Source: UBA4742 sp963773335 (GTDB lineage: Bacteria; Actinomycetota; Acidimicrobiia; Acidimicrobiales; Acidimicrobilacustridaceae). From it: DNA of 64,000 bases. The stretch is taken from positions 1,116,001-1,180,000 of the forward strand of contig CAVZAT010000004.1 of assembly GCA_963773335.1 (NCBI GenBank), read 5' to 3'. The translations under genes and the position numbers were made by a program. The notes below the pieces were generated by a model. The model did no database searches. It saw only the letters and a list, made by a program, of their open reading frames with translations, and was not told the DNA's origin. Positions 48,877 to 60,575 of the stretch are shown piece by piece (position 1 is the stretch's first letter; each line of letters opens with the position of its first letter).

Positions 48877-49446
48877 GTGACCTTGGTGCTGATTGTTGTC
48901 GCGGTGGTGCTGATCGTGCTGGTCCTGCTCGGGGCCAGCTACAACCGCTTCGTGCGCCAGCGCACGCTCATCGACAACTCGTGGTCCAACATCGACACCG
49001 AGCTGAAGCGTCGCTACGACCTGATCCCCAACCTGGTCGAGACGGTCAAGGGCTACGCCGCCCACGAGGCATCCACGCTCGAGGCCGTGACCCAGGCGCG
49101 CACCCAGGCCATGGCCAACAACGGCTCACCCGACGAACAGGCCCGCAGCGAGAACAACCTGGTAGGCAGCCTGAAGTCGCTCCTGGCGGTGAGCGAGGCC
49201 TACCCCGATCTCAAGGCCAGCACCAGCTTCCTCGATCTCCAGCGCCAGCTGGTGGGCACCGAGGACCGCATCCAGGCGGCCCGGCGCTTCTACAACAACA
49301 ACGTTCGGGACTACAACCAGCGGGTCCAGTCGGTTCCCACCAACCTCATCGCCGGGGTGTTCGGCTTCCACACCCGCGAGTACTTCGAGGTCGACGAGGC
49401 GGTGGTGGGCGCCGCGCCCAGCGTCGGCTTCGACCCCAACCCCTGA
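48877..49446 (+). CDS. LemA family protein
   Basis: A 189-aa LemA protein: an N-terminal membrane helix (LVLIVVAVVLIVLVLLGAS), then the conserved YNRFVRQRTLIDNSWSNIDT, ELKRRYDLIPNLVETVKGYA and YPDLKASTSFLDLQRQLVGT, and the C-terminal FYNNNVRDYNQRVQSVPTNL with FGFHTREYFEVDE. LemA proteins form a long helical bundle on the extracytoplasmic face and often pair with TPM-domain proteins. None is adjacent here. TAGCGT (48865-48870) ends 6 nt before GTG 48877. The gene ends 4 nt before the convergent channel-like gene. Confidence 0.9.
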   Translation: MTLVLIVVAVVLIVLVLLGASYNRFVRQRTLIDNSWSNIDTELKRRYDLIPNLVETVKGYAAHEASTLEAVTQARTQAMANNGSPDEQARSENNLVGSLKSLLAVSEAYPDLKASTSFLDLQRQLVGTEDRIQAARRFYNNNVRDYNQRVQSVPTNLIAGVFGFHTREYFEVDEAVVGAAPSVGFDPNP

Positions 49447-49450
49447 ACAG

Positions 49451-50536
49451 CTATATCTCCGCCTTGCCCAGCCGCACCTGGCGCGGCGCGCCCAGGTGCT
49501 CGACCCGGTCCGACGACCACGGCGCCTCCGGCGCCGAGGCCAGGGCGCACAGGCCCAGCAGGGGCTGGTCGTAGTTGACCCGCCAGCCGGCGAAGTCACG
49601 CCAGGCCAGGTCCAGGTCGGCTCGCAGCGGGAGACCGGCCTCGCGCAGCTGCTCCATCAGGGCGTCGAACTCGGATCGTTGGATCGAGATGGGCGCGTCC
49701 GGCACCGGCGCGGGATCGAAGGGCAGGTGGAAGAACGTGGCGATGGCGCGCAGGGCCAGGTAGCCCGAGCGGATGGTGACCTGGGCCTGGGGCGTCTGCT
49801 CGATCTCCAGGCACGACACCACCAGCGAGGCGGTGTCGAGCACCGCACCAGCGGCGGTGATCCACGAGCTGTGGGGTCGGGTCGAGCGGAAGAAAGCCAA
49901 CGCCGGTTGTGAGGTGTGGCTCTCCTCCAACTCGGAGAACCACTGCTCCCAATCGTCCCAGGCGGTGGCGAAGTACTCCAGCCCGCGGATGGTGTGGATG
50001 CGGATCAGGAACTCCGCGGCGCTGGGCGGGCTGCCGGCGCGCACCTCGAGCTTGATGACCTCGGCCTCTCGACGCGAGAAGGCCGAGGCGATGGCCGGCA
50101 GGTAGCTGATGAGCAGGGCGATGAGGCCCAGGCCGGTGAGCGCCTCGACGAAGCACGCCACCTCGGCTCCGGTCATCCCGGGCCGGTCGAAGCCCAGCGT
50201 GGTGAACGACGAGCCGCTGGTGATGACGGCCTCGTGCCAGGTGGTGCCCAGCCCCCAGTAGACGGGGATGAAGGCCAGGATCACGATCACGGCCCAGGCC
50301 ACCGGCAGCGACAGCAGGGCCACGGCTCCGTAGCGGGCCATCATGCGGTCGTAGCTCTCGTAGCTGCGCGTCCGTCGGGCGAAGAACTCGAACACCTCGC
50401 GCCAGGCCAGGAACAGCACCCGGCTCAGGCGCACCGACTCGCCCCGGGGCACCACCACGGTACGGATGACCGACCACAGCAGCCAGCTGGTGACCACCAC
50501 GCCGGCCCCGAAGGCCAGGATCCGAAGCACGATCAT
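49451..50536 (-). CDS. Membrane protein with potassium-channel-like pore motif
   Basis: About 361 aa. Hydrophobic segments lie at the N-terminus (ILAFGAGVVVTSWLLWSVI), before the pore (VAWAVIVILAFIPVYWGLG) and after it (VEALTGLGLIALLISYLPAI). Between the last two is ITSGSSFTTLGFDRPGMTG, which resembles a two-helix channel pore loop with TTLGFD in place of TVGYGD. The C-terminal 200 residues are cytosolic and helical (YFATAWDDWEQWFSELEESH). The family name is unknown to me. ATG 50536 has TAGGCT (50547-50552) 10 nt upstream; the adjacent in-frame TTG at 50539 sits at exactly 7 nt and may be the true leaderless start. Confidence 0.7.
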   Translation of the reverse strand: MIVLRILAFGAGVVVTSWLLWSVIRTVVVPRGESVRLSRVLFLAWREVFEFFARRTRSYESYDRMMARYGAVALLSLPVAWAVIVILAFIPVYWGLGTTWHEAVITSGSSFTTLGFDRPGMTGAEVACFVEALTGLGLIALLISYLPAIASAFSRREAEVIKLEVRAGSPPSAAEFLIRIHTIRGLEYFATAWDDWEQWFSELEESHTSQPALAFFRSTRPHSSWITAAGAVLDTASLVVSCLEIEQTPQAQVTIRSGYLALRAIATFFHLPFDPAPVPDAPISIQRSEFDALMEQLREAGLPLRADLDLAWRDFAGWRVNYDQPLLGLCALASAPEAPWSSDRVEHLGAPRQVRLGKAEI

Positions 50537-50549
50537 CAAGGCGCCAAGC

Positions 50550-51210
50550 CTAGGAGTCCGAGGCGAGCAACAGGTCCGCCAACCCGAGCATGTCGTCCAC
50601 GATGCCACCCGAGGCGCCGGCCAGCAGGTGGCTCGGCGTCAGCGCCGCGTAGCCGAATGCGGTCATGCCCGCGGCGTTGGCCGCCTCCACCCCGGCCGGG
50701 GCATCCTCGACCACCGCGCAGCGGGCGGGATCGACCCCGAGGCGTGGCGGCCGCGTGCAGGAACAGATCGGGCGCCGGCTTGCCCCGCCCCACGTCCTCG
50801 GCGCTGAACAGCCGACCGTCGAAGCGACCGATGAGCCCGGCGGTGGTGAGGGTGATCTGGATGCGCTGGTGGATGGCGCTCGAGGCCACGCAGCTGAGCA
50901 CCCCGGCGGCGTCGAGCCGGTCGAGCACCCCGCGCACGCCGCGGATGGGCATGACCGACTCGGCCAGTCGGGGATAGACGGTGGCCCGGTAGGTGGACTC
51001 GAAGTCGTCGGGGATGGGACGACCCAGCTCGGCCTCGACCAGCTCGCGCACCCGCCCCAGCGTGTTGCCCAGGTAGCGCTCGATGCATTCCTGGCTGGTG
51101 ACGGCCAGGCCGTAGCCGGTGAGCAGCTCGGCCAGGATGGCGTTGGCCACCGGCTCGCTGTCCACCAGCACACCGTCGTTGTCGAAGATGACCAGGTCGA
51201 AGCGGGCCAT
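50550..51210 (-). CDS. HAD-superfamily phosphatase, beta-phosphoglucomutase-like (frameshifted)
   Basis: A HAD subfamily IA hydrolase. Motif I is LVIFDNDGVLVDSEPVAN (Asp nucleophile and Asp acid), motif II the Ser in LSCVASSAIHQRIQITLTTA, motif III the Lys in EDVGRGKPAPDLFLHAA, and motif IV CAVVEDAPAGVEAANAAGMT in the second frame. The frame breaks near 50745, between LFLHAA and RLGVDPARCAVVEDAPAGVE; one extra base explains it. Such enzymes dephosphorylate sugar phosphates or nucleotides. TAGCGT (51217-51222) ends 6 nt before ATG 51210. Confidence 0.83.
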
Positions 51211-51264
51211 CGACGGACGCTACACGGACCGACATGTCCGGTCCGGGTGCGCGAGGCTCTGGAG

Positions 51265-51555
51265 GTGAACCCCGCCGACCGTGTGAAGTTCGTGGTCCAG
51301 ACGGCCAAGGCGGTGCTCGACGGCAGCCTGGCGGTCGATCAGGGCGCGGCTGCCGTGCAGTTGCAAGCCCAGCAGCTGACCCCGCTGCTGCGCGGCGATC
51401 GGGACTCGGTCACGCGCTCGGAGGCCGAGTCGGTGGCCACCACGTTGCGGCTGCTGGCCGAACAGGTCAACGACCGGGCCTCGGGCCTGTCCGACACCAG
51501 CGATTACGAGGCCATGGCTCGCTCGATCGGCGAGATGGCCCAAGCGCTCCGCTAG
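51265..51555 (+). CDS. Hypothetical helical protein (96 aa)
   Basis: GTG 51265 follows CTGGAGG at ribosome binding distance. The sequence (NPADRVKFVVQTAKAVLDGS, LAVDQGAAAVQLQAQQLTPL, SEAESVATTLRLLAEQVNDR, MARSIGEMAQALR) is all helical and soluble. It diverges from the HAD gene. The stop codon TAG lies within a 28-bp tandem repeat (51544 onward). No family recognised. Confidence 0.65.
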   Translation: MNPADRVKFVVQTAKAVLDGSLAVDQGAAAVQLQAQQLTPLLRGDRDSVTRSEAESVATTLRLLAEQVNDRASGLSDTSDYEAMARSIGEMAQALR

Positions 51556-51608
51556 GAGCGTCGACCAGCCCGCGCTCCGCTAGGAGCGTCGACCAGCCCG
51601 CGCTCCGC
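51544..51608 (+). repeat. 28-bp tandem repeat across a stop codon
   Basis: A 28-bp unit starting GCGCTCCGCTAGGAGCGTCG occurs at 51544-51571 and 51572-51599, and its first nine bases recur at 51600-51608. Each unit holds a small hairpin (GCTCC, GCTA, GGAGC) whose loop carries the TAG stop of the 96-aa gene. The array lies between convergent genes, so it could act as a doubled terminator. Confidence 0.8.
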
Positions 51609-51612
51609 GGGG

Positions 51613-52179
51613 CTACTCGGTGGCGGTCGCCGGTTCGGGCTTGTCGGGTCGCCAGCAGATGGCCAGCAGGACCAACGCGCCGCCGATGCCGCCCACCGCC
51701 GCCACCGCCAGCCCGGCCAGCCCGGCCACGTGGATCTTGGCCACCCGATCGAGCGACCACGCGCCCGGGCCGAGAGCACCCAGGGCCAACCCGGCCACGG
51801 TGAGGTTGGCCACGTACTCGTAGCCCTCACCGGGACGGAAGATGAAGAAGCCGTTCTTGAAGTGGTTGGTGATCAGCGCCACCATCATCACCCCGACCAC
51901 CCCGGCCGCGCCCAGGCAGTTGAACAGACCGATGATGAGCAGGCCACCGGCCCCCAGCTCGGTGAGGCTGGCCAGCCAGGCGTGCAGCTTGCCCGGGCGC
52001 AGTCCCAGGCTCTCGAACCACCGACCGGTGCCGGCGATCTTGCCGCCGCCCCAGATGTGGTTGTAGCCGTGGGCGATCATGGTCACGCCGACCATGAGCC
52101 GCAGCAGGAGGGCGGCGATGTTGACGCCCCGTGTGTTGTAGATGCTGTGTGAGCCGATGACGGCCAGGAGTGAGAACAC
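51613..52179 (-). CDS. DoxX-family membrane protein
   Basis: A 188-aa four-helix membrane protein: VNIAALLLRLMVGVTMIAHG, WLASLTELGAGGLLIIGLFN, AAGVVGVMMVALITNHFKNG and YVANLTVAGLALGALG, with a further C-terminal helix (VAGLAGLAVAAVGGIGGALV). The early helix plus YNHIWGGGKIAGTGRWFESL is the DoxX signature. DoxX-like proteins are linked to quinone-dependent or thiol stress functions without a clear reaction. TACGGT (52186-52191) ends 6 nt before GTG 52179. Confidence 0.82.
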   Translation of the reverse strand: MFSLLAVIGSHSIYNTRGVNIAALLLRLMVGVTMIAHGYNHIWGGGKIAGTGRWFESLGLRPGKLHAWLASLTELGAGGLLIIGLFNCLGAAGVVGVMMVALITNHFKNGFFIFRPGEGYEYVANLTVAGLALGALGPGAWSLDRVAKIHVAGLAGLAVAAVGGIGGALVLLAICWRPDKPEPATATE

Positions 52180-52248
52180 CTCCGTACCGTAGGCGAACCG
52201 ACCTGGTCCGGCGGGCGTTGGTGAGTCGATCTGGCTGCCGCGGATGCG

Positions 52249-55650
<3,402 letters not shown>

Positions 55651-55656
55651 GTTCCG

Positions 55657-55677
55657 ACCTTACCGAACACCTGTTCG
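55657..55677 (-). promoter_or_regulatory. LexA (SOS) box and -10 element of dnaE2
   Basis: CGAAC (55664-55668), ACCT, GTTCG (55673-55677) is a perfect match to the Gram-positive/actinobacterial LexA box CGAAC-N4-GTTCG. It directly abuts the TAAGGT hexamer (55657-55662), which ends 6 nt before the GTG start, so LexA would sit on the promoter spacer. A second, non-LexA inverted repeat (GGAAC, GACAC, GTTCC; 55641-55655) overlaps the start codon. Confidence 0.85.
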
Positions 55678-55724
55678 CTTGTCATCCACGCTCGCACCCA
55701 CCTCCCTACCCCCGCCCTCTCTCC

Positions 55725-55775
55725 CCAAATCTGTGCACCTGGCCACCCCGCCGGTGCACAGATGCACAGATTTGG
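55725..55775. repeat. Long inverted repeat (AAATCTGTGCA variant, copy 3)
   Basis: CCAAATCTGTGCA (55725-55737) pairs perfectly with TGCACAGATTTGG (55763-55775). The right half is duplicated (GGTGCACAG at 55753-55761), so the left arm has two partners. The stem follows the AAATC-K-GTG-Y-A pattern of copies 1 and 2. It lies after the PhyH-family gene and before the dnaE2 promoter, all on the minus strand. Confidence 0.75.
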
Positions 55776-55828
55776 CGGGGGTCAAGGGGAGTGGCGCACC
55801 CGACTCGAGATCCTGGTCCCGACGGCCA

Positions 55829-56605
55829 CTAGTCCTCCAGGTACTTGCGGGGATGGCGACCATCGACGTTGCCCAGGAACGGCGGGTAGACGTTCCATCC
55901 GAGCAGCTCCTGGAGCCTCGGGGACAGCTGGCGGACGACGTCGCGGGGGACGCCGATGAGGTGGTTCTCCTGGGGTCGCAGCCAGGCGGCCACGAACTCG
56001 AGGATCACCCCCAGCCGGGACCGGTCGGTGGTGTTGGCCCCGCCGCCGTGCAGCACCGTGCCCGGGTAGAAGATCACCGACCCCGCCGGCATCTCCACGG
56101 CCACGGTGGTCAGATCGTCGGGGTAGGCCGCGGTGGCCCGATGGTGGCTGCCGGGGATGACCCGGGTGGCACCGTTGGCCTCGGTGAAGTCGTCGAAGGC
56201 CCACATGCTGTTGACCACCACGTCGTCATGCGGCCAGGGCAGCGGGTACACGATGTCGTCCTGGTGGATGACCTGGGCCACCTCGCCCGGACCGATCTCG
56301 ATGCCCACCGGGGCCGAGAACTGGTAGTGGCCGAGCACCCGGTCGAGCACCCCGAGCAGCAGCGGGTGCAGGGCGATGTCGTCGAAGGCCCGGGTCTTGG
56401 CGAACAGGTTGTAGATGCGCTTGGTGCGGTGGCCCTCGAAGTCGTTGCGTCCCAGCGGCACGGTCTCGAGCACCTCGGTCAGATCGGCCCGGACCGCCGC
56501 GGTCTGCTCAGGCGGCAGCAGGCGCTCGACCACGGCGAAGCCCTGGTCGTCCATGGCCGCCACCACCTGGGCGGGGGTGGCCGTGGCCGGCAGGTGCTCG
56601 ATCAC
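55829..56605 (-). CDS. Phytanoyl-CoA dioxygenase (PhyH) family protein
   Basis: A 258-aa Fe(II)/2-oxoglutarate oxygenase-type protein. The HxD pair is in QVIHQDDIVYPLPWPHDD, the distal His in VIFYPGTVLHGGGANTTDRS, and FTEANGATRVIPGSHHRATA links them. It is related to the PhyH-type protein at 9604. GTG 56605 overlaps the upstream lipoprotein stop by 4 nt, so it is translated with that gene. It lies inside the mutasome cluster, between imuB and dnaE2, on the same strand, which is an unexpected place for a metabolic oxygenase. Confidence 0.83.
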   Translation of the reverse strand: MIEHLPATATPAQVVAAMDDQGFAVVERLLPPEQTAAVRADLTEVLETVPLGRNDFEGHRTKRIYNLFAKTRAFDDIALHPLLLGVLDRVLGHYQFSAPVGIEIGPGEVAQVIHQDDIVYPLPWPHDDVVVNSMWAFDDFTEANGATRVIPGSHHRATAAYPDDLTTVAVEMPAGSVIFYPGTVLHGGGANTTDRSRLGVILEFVAAWLRPQENHLIGVPRDVVRQLSPRLQELLGWNVYPPFLGNVDGRHPRKYLED

Positions 56606-57189
56606 GGCGTCGTGGCCGGGAGACCGAGGGTGTCCGGGACGGGGACCGCGGCCTGCATGGTGGTGGCGGTGGCGCCCTCGGGCGGTCGGGTGCCGGGTTG
56701 GCAGTACTCGAACGCACCGACCATCCATCCCCGACCAGTGTCGGACGTGCTGATGGTGGCGGTCACCCGACCGTCGGCCCCGAGGTGAACGAACCATTGG
56801 AGGTGCACGGGTGCTGTCGAGGTGGGGGCCACGCTCGTGGTCGAGACCTCCACCGCGGTCGCCTCGGTCACCCCTTGCACCGGCCCGAAGCCGTGGGGCG
56901 GTTGCGCCGGCTCGAAGGTGGCGTTGCGCAGGGTCGAGGCCGCCGGTGACGAGGCCAGGTACTGGTGCAGCGCCTCGGCCGAGGTGTCAGCACCGACCGC
57001 ACCTGCAGCCACGCTCATCCCTGCGCCAGCCACACCCTCGCCGGGACAGTCGAGATCGGCCACGAGTGTTCCGGCGGTGGTCGTGGCCGGTCCCCCGCCG
57101 GTGCCCACCACCGACGACGATCCGCAAGCCGAGCCCAGGAGCATCGACAGGCCCAGCCCCGCAGCCACCACCAGTCGGCGAGTCTCCAT
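56602..57189 (-). CDS. Putative lipoprotein (195 aa), paralogue of the next gene
   Basis: The signal peptide (ETRRLVVAAGLGLSMLLG) ends in the lipobox GSAC, followed by GSSSVVGTGGGPATTTAGTL. The mature domain has LASSPAASTLRNATFEPAQP, a Thr-rich segment, and the block LQWFVHLGADGRVTATISTS with GRGWMVGAFEYCQPGTRPPE. The same order (lipobox-GSSS-VGT-GGPATT, then a hydrophilic 'DGRV' strand block, then GGATATT) occurs in the neighbouring frameshifted gene. TAGCCT (57196-57201) ends 6 nt before ATG 57189. Function unknown. Confidence 0.75.
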   Translation of the reverse strand: METRRLVVAAGLGLSMLLGSACGSSSVVGTGGGPATTTAGTLVADLDCPGEGVAGAGMSVAAGAVGADTSAEALHQYLASSPAASTLRNATFEPAQPPHGFGPVQGVTEATAVEVSTTSVAPTSTAPVHLQWFVHLGADGRVTATISTSDTGRGWMVGAFEYCQPGTRPPEGATATTMQAAVPVPDTLGLPATTP

Positions 57190-57218
57190 GGGGCGAGGCT
57201 ACGACGCCGGGGCGGGAG

Positions 57219-57952
57219 TCATCCGCCCGCCACCGAGGTCGAGGTGGTGGAGGCGGGGATGGTGTTGCTCGCCGAGACCGACGACGTGGTGGTGCGCCCC
57301 GGGAACACGCTGGTCGTCGTCCTGGGCGGGATCGACGTCACCGAGGTGAGCGGGTCGGCCGCCGGGACGACCTGGGACGGAGGCGCAGTCCCGGTGGTGG
57401 CGGTGGCCCCGCCCGGCGTGCCGGACAGCTCGGCCACGCAGGTCGGACCTCGTCGACGACCCAGCCGTTGCCGTCGCCGAAGAGATGCAGGACCACGGCC
57501 ACCCGGCCCGACGGGTCGCGGTGGACAAGTACATGTCGGTGAGGTCCACTCGGATCGGTGGTGGGCGTGGCGGCGACGGTCGACGGCGGCTGATCGAGCC
57601 GCCGACGGGGACCCGAGCTCGCTCGCGGCGGACGAGGGCGGCGGAGGGCGAACGCCGGTTCGAAGCTCAGGCCACGCAGGGCTCGGGGCACGCCGGCATC
57701 CCGCCGGCCAGGAAGACCGTCACGGCGTGGCTCGGGCGTACCGGGGACGTGCCCAGTACGAGATTGGCCGTCCCGAACTGCCAGATGGCAGGACAGCTCG
57801 GCCACGACCGGTCCGGCCTGGGTCGTCGCCGGGCCCCCGGCGGTGCCCACGGTGGACGAGGACCCGCAGGCCGCTCCGACCAGCGCGACACTGACGAGAG
57901 CGGCAGCGCCCAGCGCCCGATTCATCCACCGTCGCCCCATCCCGACCCCCAT
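57219..57952 (-). CDS. Putative lipoprotein, heavily frameshifted paralogue
   Basis: ATG 57952 (or 57940/57925) begins GVGMGRRWMNRALGAAALVS with a lipobox in VALVGAACGSSSTVGTAGGP. Coding-like pieces lie in different frames: IWQFGTANLVLGTSPVRPSH and AVTVFLAGGMPACPEPCVA, then VHRDPSGRVAVVLHLFGDGN, then VAELSGTPGGATATTGTAPP and a Thr/Ser-rich end (STTSTSVAGG). At least three shifts are needed, more than in typical neighbours, so this may be a decaying copy of the 56602-57189 lipoprotein. It lies between imuB and that gene, and a 28-bp palindrome sits at its start. Confidence 0.55.
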
Positions 57953-57959
57953 CGTCACT

Positions 57960-57987
57960 GGCATCGATTCGACGTCGATTCGATGCC
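57960..57987. promoter_or_regulatory. 28-bp near-perfect palindrome between imuB and the lipoprotein gene
   Basis: Outer arms GGCATCGA (57960-57967) and TCGATGCC (57980-57987) flank a self-complementary TCGACGTCGA core (57969-57978). Only the two T positions between arms and core fail to pair. It lies downstream of the imuB stop and just before the lipoprotein start, so it may be an operator for the lipoprotein unit or a terminator of imuAB. Confidence 0.6.
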
Positions 57988-58037
57988 AACAGTCCTAGTG
58001 CTCAACCGTCGGGTCTGACGGCCGAGGCTGCCGAGGG

Positions 58038-59704
58038 TCAATCGTAAGTGGCTTCGACCCACCAACGTCCGTTCTCGACGGCCAGCAGATGGGCGTTCCC
58101 GTCGGCGTCCACCACCTGGAACCGGGCCCGGCGGCGATGCGCCGGTGGATCCCACCAGCGCTCGTCGGCCAACCACGGGCCGGCCCAGCCCACCACCTCG
58201 ACCCACGGCCCGCCGCCCACCGACAGCCGAGCCGGAGCGGCGCTGGCCGATCCCCGGCCTCCGACCCCCACCGCGGTCCCCTCCGCGTCCACCACCTGGC
58301 AGGCCACCGGCTGGGCGGGCACGGTGGCCGGCGCCGGCGCCGGGACCTGACCAGGCCACGGGGGATGCGCCCACCGGCCCGACTGGCCGGCGCGCCGCTC
58401 GGGAGACCCCAACTGGCGGTGCGCCAGATCGACGGCGTGCACGGGCACCCGCCGGTACTGCTCGGCCGGACCGCGCCCGCCCTGGCGCTCCGGCACGGTC
58501 ACCGAGTCGGGGCCCAACAGCCCCTGGACGCGGGCAAGGGCCCGGACCGCCCGTTCGTCCAGCTCGGTCTCACCTCCCCAGAACCCCAGTTGTCGTCCGG
58601 TGGCGGCCACCACCTCGTCGGGGATCAGGGCCAGGCGGATGATGCCGCTGGTCGGCCGGTGGGCCACCGACGCGTTGAGCCACCCGTCGAGCTGCCAACG
58701 CACCCGGTCGGCGATGGCTGCCGGCGACAGGGCCCCTTCGTGGCGCCACAGCCGCTCGTTGGACTCGCCGTGGTCGGTCTCGGCCAACACCGCCACCCGG
58801 GTGCAGGCCAGGCCTCGCCGCTCGAGCTGGGCGTGCAGGTCGTCGGCCAGCGTCTTGGCCGTGAAGGCGGCCGCGTCCACCCGCTCGACCGGCGGATCCA
58901 ACAGGGCCTCGACCACCAGGTGGGGTGGAGGCAGCCGGGTGTCGGGCGGCCGGGGATCGAGTCCCTGGGCCAGGCGGTGGGCCAGCTGGCCTTCGAGTCC
59001 GAACCGGGCGATCACGTCCGGCGCAGCCAACCCGGCCAGGTCCCCCAGGGTGCGCAGGCCCAGGCGGGCCAGGACGTCGATCAGCCCATCGTCGTCAGCC
59101 CGGCCGCTCAGGCCGCTCAGGCCGCTCAGGCCGGCCCGAGCCAGGCCTCCGGCCAAGGCGGTGATGGGCAGGGGGGCCAGGAAGACCGGCGTCTCCCCCG
59201 GTGCCACCACCCGTACCGACTCCCCGGTCAGCTCATCGGTCGACTCCGCGGCCAGCTCGGCGGCGAAGGGGCCGTCGGCCACCCCCACCCGTGTGACCCC
59301 CGCCCAACCCCGTTCGGCCAGCACCGCGTCCACCTGTCGGTGGATCTGGGACGCCAGCGCCGCGTCCCCCCGAAGTAGCGCGACGGGCCCCGGGTGGCCA
59401 GGGCGCACACCCCCGAGCGGGACAGCTCGAGTCGCGGGGCGAAGGTCTCGACCGCGGCCGCCACCTCGGCGAAGGCCCGCACGTCGCGGTCGATGTCGTG
59501 ATCCACCACCACCAGACCGGGACAGCGACCCTGGGCTTCGCGCCGACGCTGCCCTGGCGCCACCCCCTCGGCTCGGGCCCGGGCCGAGGCGGCCACCACC
59601 CGGTTGGCCTGCACCACCGCCACCGGGTCGCCCCGATCGGGGCCGGCTGCCACCACCGACCAGTCCCGGGTACGCACCACCAACGTGCGAACGGGGTCGG
59701 ACAC
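58038..59704 (-). CDS. imuB: Y-family polymerase-like mutasome protein ImuB (frameshifted)
   Basis: The N-terminus SDPVRTLVVRTRDWSVVAAG, PVAVVQANRVVAASARARAE and GVAPGQRRREAQGRCPGLVV is that of ImuB, a catalytically dead Y-family homologue that bridges DnaE2 and the beta clamp. The palm region VETFAPRLELSRSGVCALAT lacks the acidic pair. The frame breaks near 59375; the second frame gives GVADGPFAAELAAES, TLGDLAGLAAPDVIARFGLE (HhH) and the little-finger region to RWWVEATYD. A (LSG)3 stretch comes from a 9-bp tandem repeat. The gene starts 1 nt after imuA (GTG 59704). No clear QLxLF-type clamp motif was spotted. Confidence 0.86.
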
Positions 59705-59705
59705 C

Positions 59706-60512
59706 TCAGCTCACCGCCCGCCAACCGACGTCCCGCTCGCGGTCGAGCCCGTCGATCCCCGGGATCGACGGCGCGGGGGCCACGGTGGTGATGGCGCCCC
59801 GGGCATCGGGCAGCCACAGCTCGACCCGGCGAGGTCGGTCCGCTCGGCGCCGGCCGCCGACTTCGACCACCAGCCGCCGGGCCTGCAGGTGCCCGTGGCC
59901 CTGTCCCAAACCTTGCCACCGGGCCTCGACCCCGGTCAGGCGCAGGTCGGCCTCGATCGCCCCCGCCCCGGCCCCGGCTGCGGATCTGGACCGGGCACCC
60001 ACCCCGGCCCGCGAGCTGGTCGACGCCAACTGGATCAAGACGGTGCCCCGCTCGCGGGTCCGGGCCGCCAGCCGCCGGGCGTCACCGGCCCGCACCCGGT
60101 GCGTCGGACCCATCACCACCACGTCGACCGCGCCCACGAAGGCGGCCACCACTCCGGCCCACTGGTCGGGGGCCGGTTCGGCCACCAGGGCCAGCCGCTC
60201 CAGCACCACCCCGGCCTCGGCCGCGGCAGCCAGGCCCAGATCGCCACACCCCACCACCGCCACCCATGAACCGGCAGCCGAGGGACCGGCCACCAGGGCC
60301 AGAGCCACCGAGGCCGCGGCCACCCCCTCGATCCGCACCACGCTGCCCCGGACCAGCCCTCCGCCGACGTGCTGGTCCGACACCAGGCGGGAGAAGGCGG
60401 GCAGGACCGGCACCACCTGTTCATGGGCCAGGACCACCGGCCGGATGGCCCGACTCACCTCGGCCAGGTCAGGAGCGGGCCGGAGGACGGGGGCAGACGA
60501 CATGGACGACAT
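59706..60512 (-). CDS. imuA: RecA-like mutasome protein ImuA
   Basis: A 268-aa protein from ATG 60512 (alternative 60503): SSMSSAPVLRPAPDLAEVSR, GGGLVRGSVVRIEGVAAASV, ALALVAGPSAAGSWVAVVGC and DVVVMGPTHRVRAGDARRLA. The 'L--G-V--I-G--A---AL-L---PSA-G-W-A-VG' layout is that of actinobacterial ImuA', a degenerate RecA relative lacking a proper Walker A lysine. It is followed directly by imuB. The promoter region holds a perfect LexA box (60525-60538). With DnaE2 the set makes the SOS-induced mutasome. The identification relies on resemblance and on the imuB neighbour. Confidence 0.8.
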   Translation of the reverse strand: MSSMSSAPVLRPAPDLAEVSRAIRPVVLAHEQVVPVLPAFSRLVSDQHVGGGLVRGSVVRIEGVAAASVALALVAGPSAAGSWVAVVGCGDLGLAAAAEAGVVLERLALVAEPAPDQWAGVVAAFVGAVDVVVMGPTHRVRAGDARRLAARTRERGTVLIQLASTSSRAGVGARSRSAAGAGAGAIEADLRLTGVEARWQGLGQGHGHLQARRLVVEVGGRRRADRPRRVELWLPDARGAITTVAPAPSIPGIDGLDRERDVGWRAVS

Positions 60513-60517
60513 GGACC

Positions 60518-60539
60518 CCAGTATCGAACGGTTGTTCGA
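60518..60539 (-). promoter_or_regulatory. LexA (SOS) box upstream of imuA
   Basis: TCGAAC (60524-60529), GGTT, GTTCGA (60534-60539) is a perfect 16-bp LexA palindrome. On the minus strand it is followed by TACTGG (60518-60523), a weak -10 match 5 nt before ATG 60512. It lies 36 nt upstream of the divergent PLP decarboxylase ATG, so LexA could also affect that gene. Confidence 0.85.
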
Positions 60540-60575
60540 GGCTGGCAAGTGGACCGGGTGCGATAGACCGAGGCC

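Noticed and set aside
59095..59140. Short tandem GCCGCTCAG repeats, considered as a CRISPR-like array
   Set aside because: Units are 9 bp with no spacers and encode a (Leu-Ser-Gly) stretch inside imuB.
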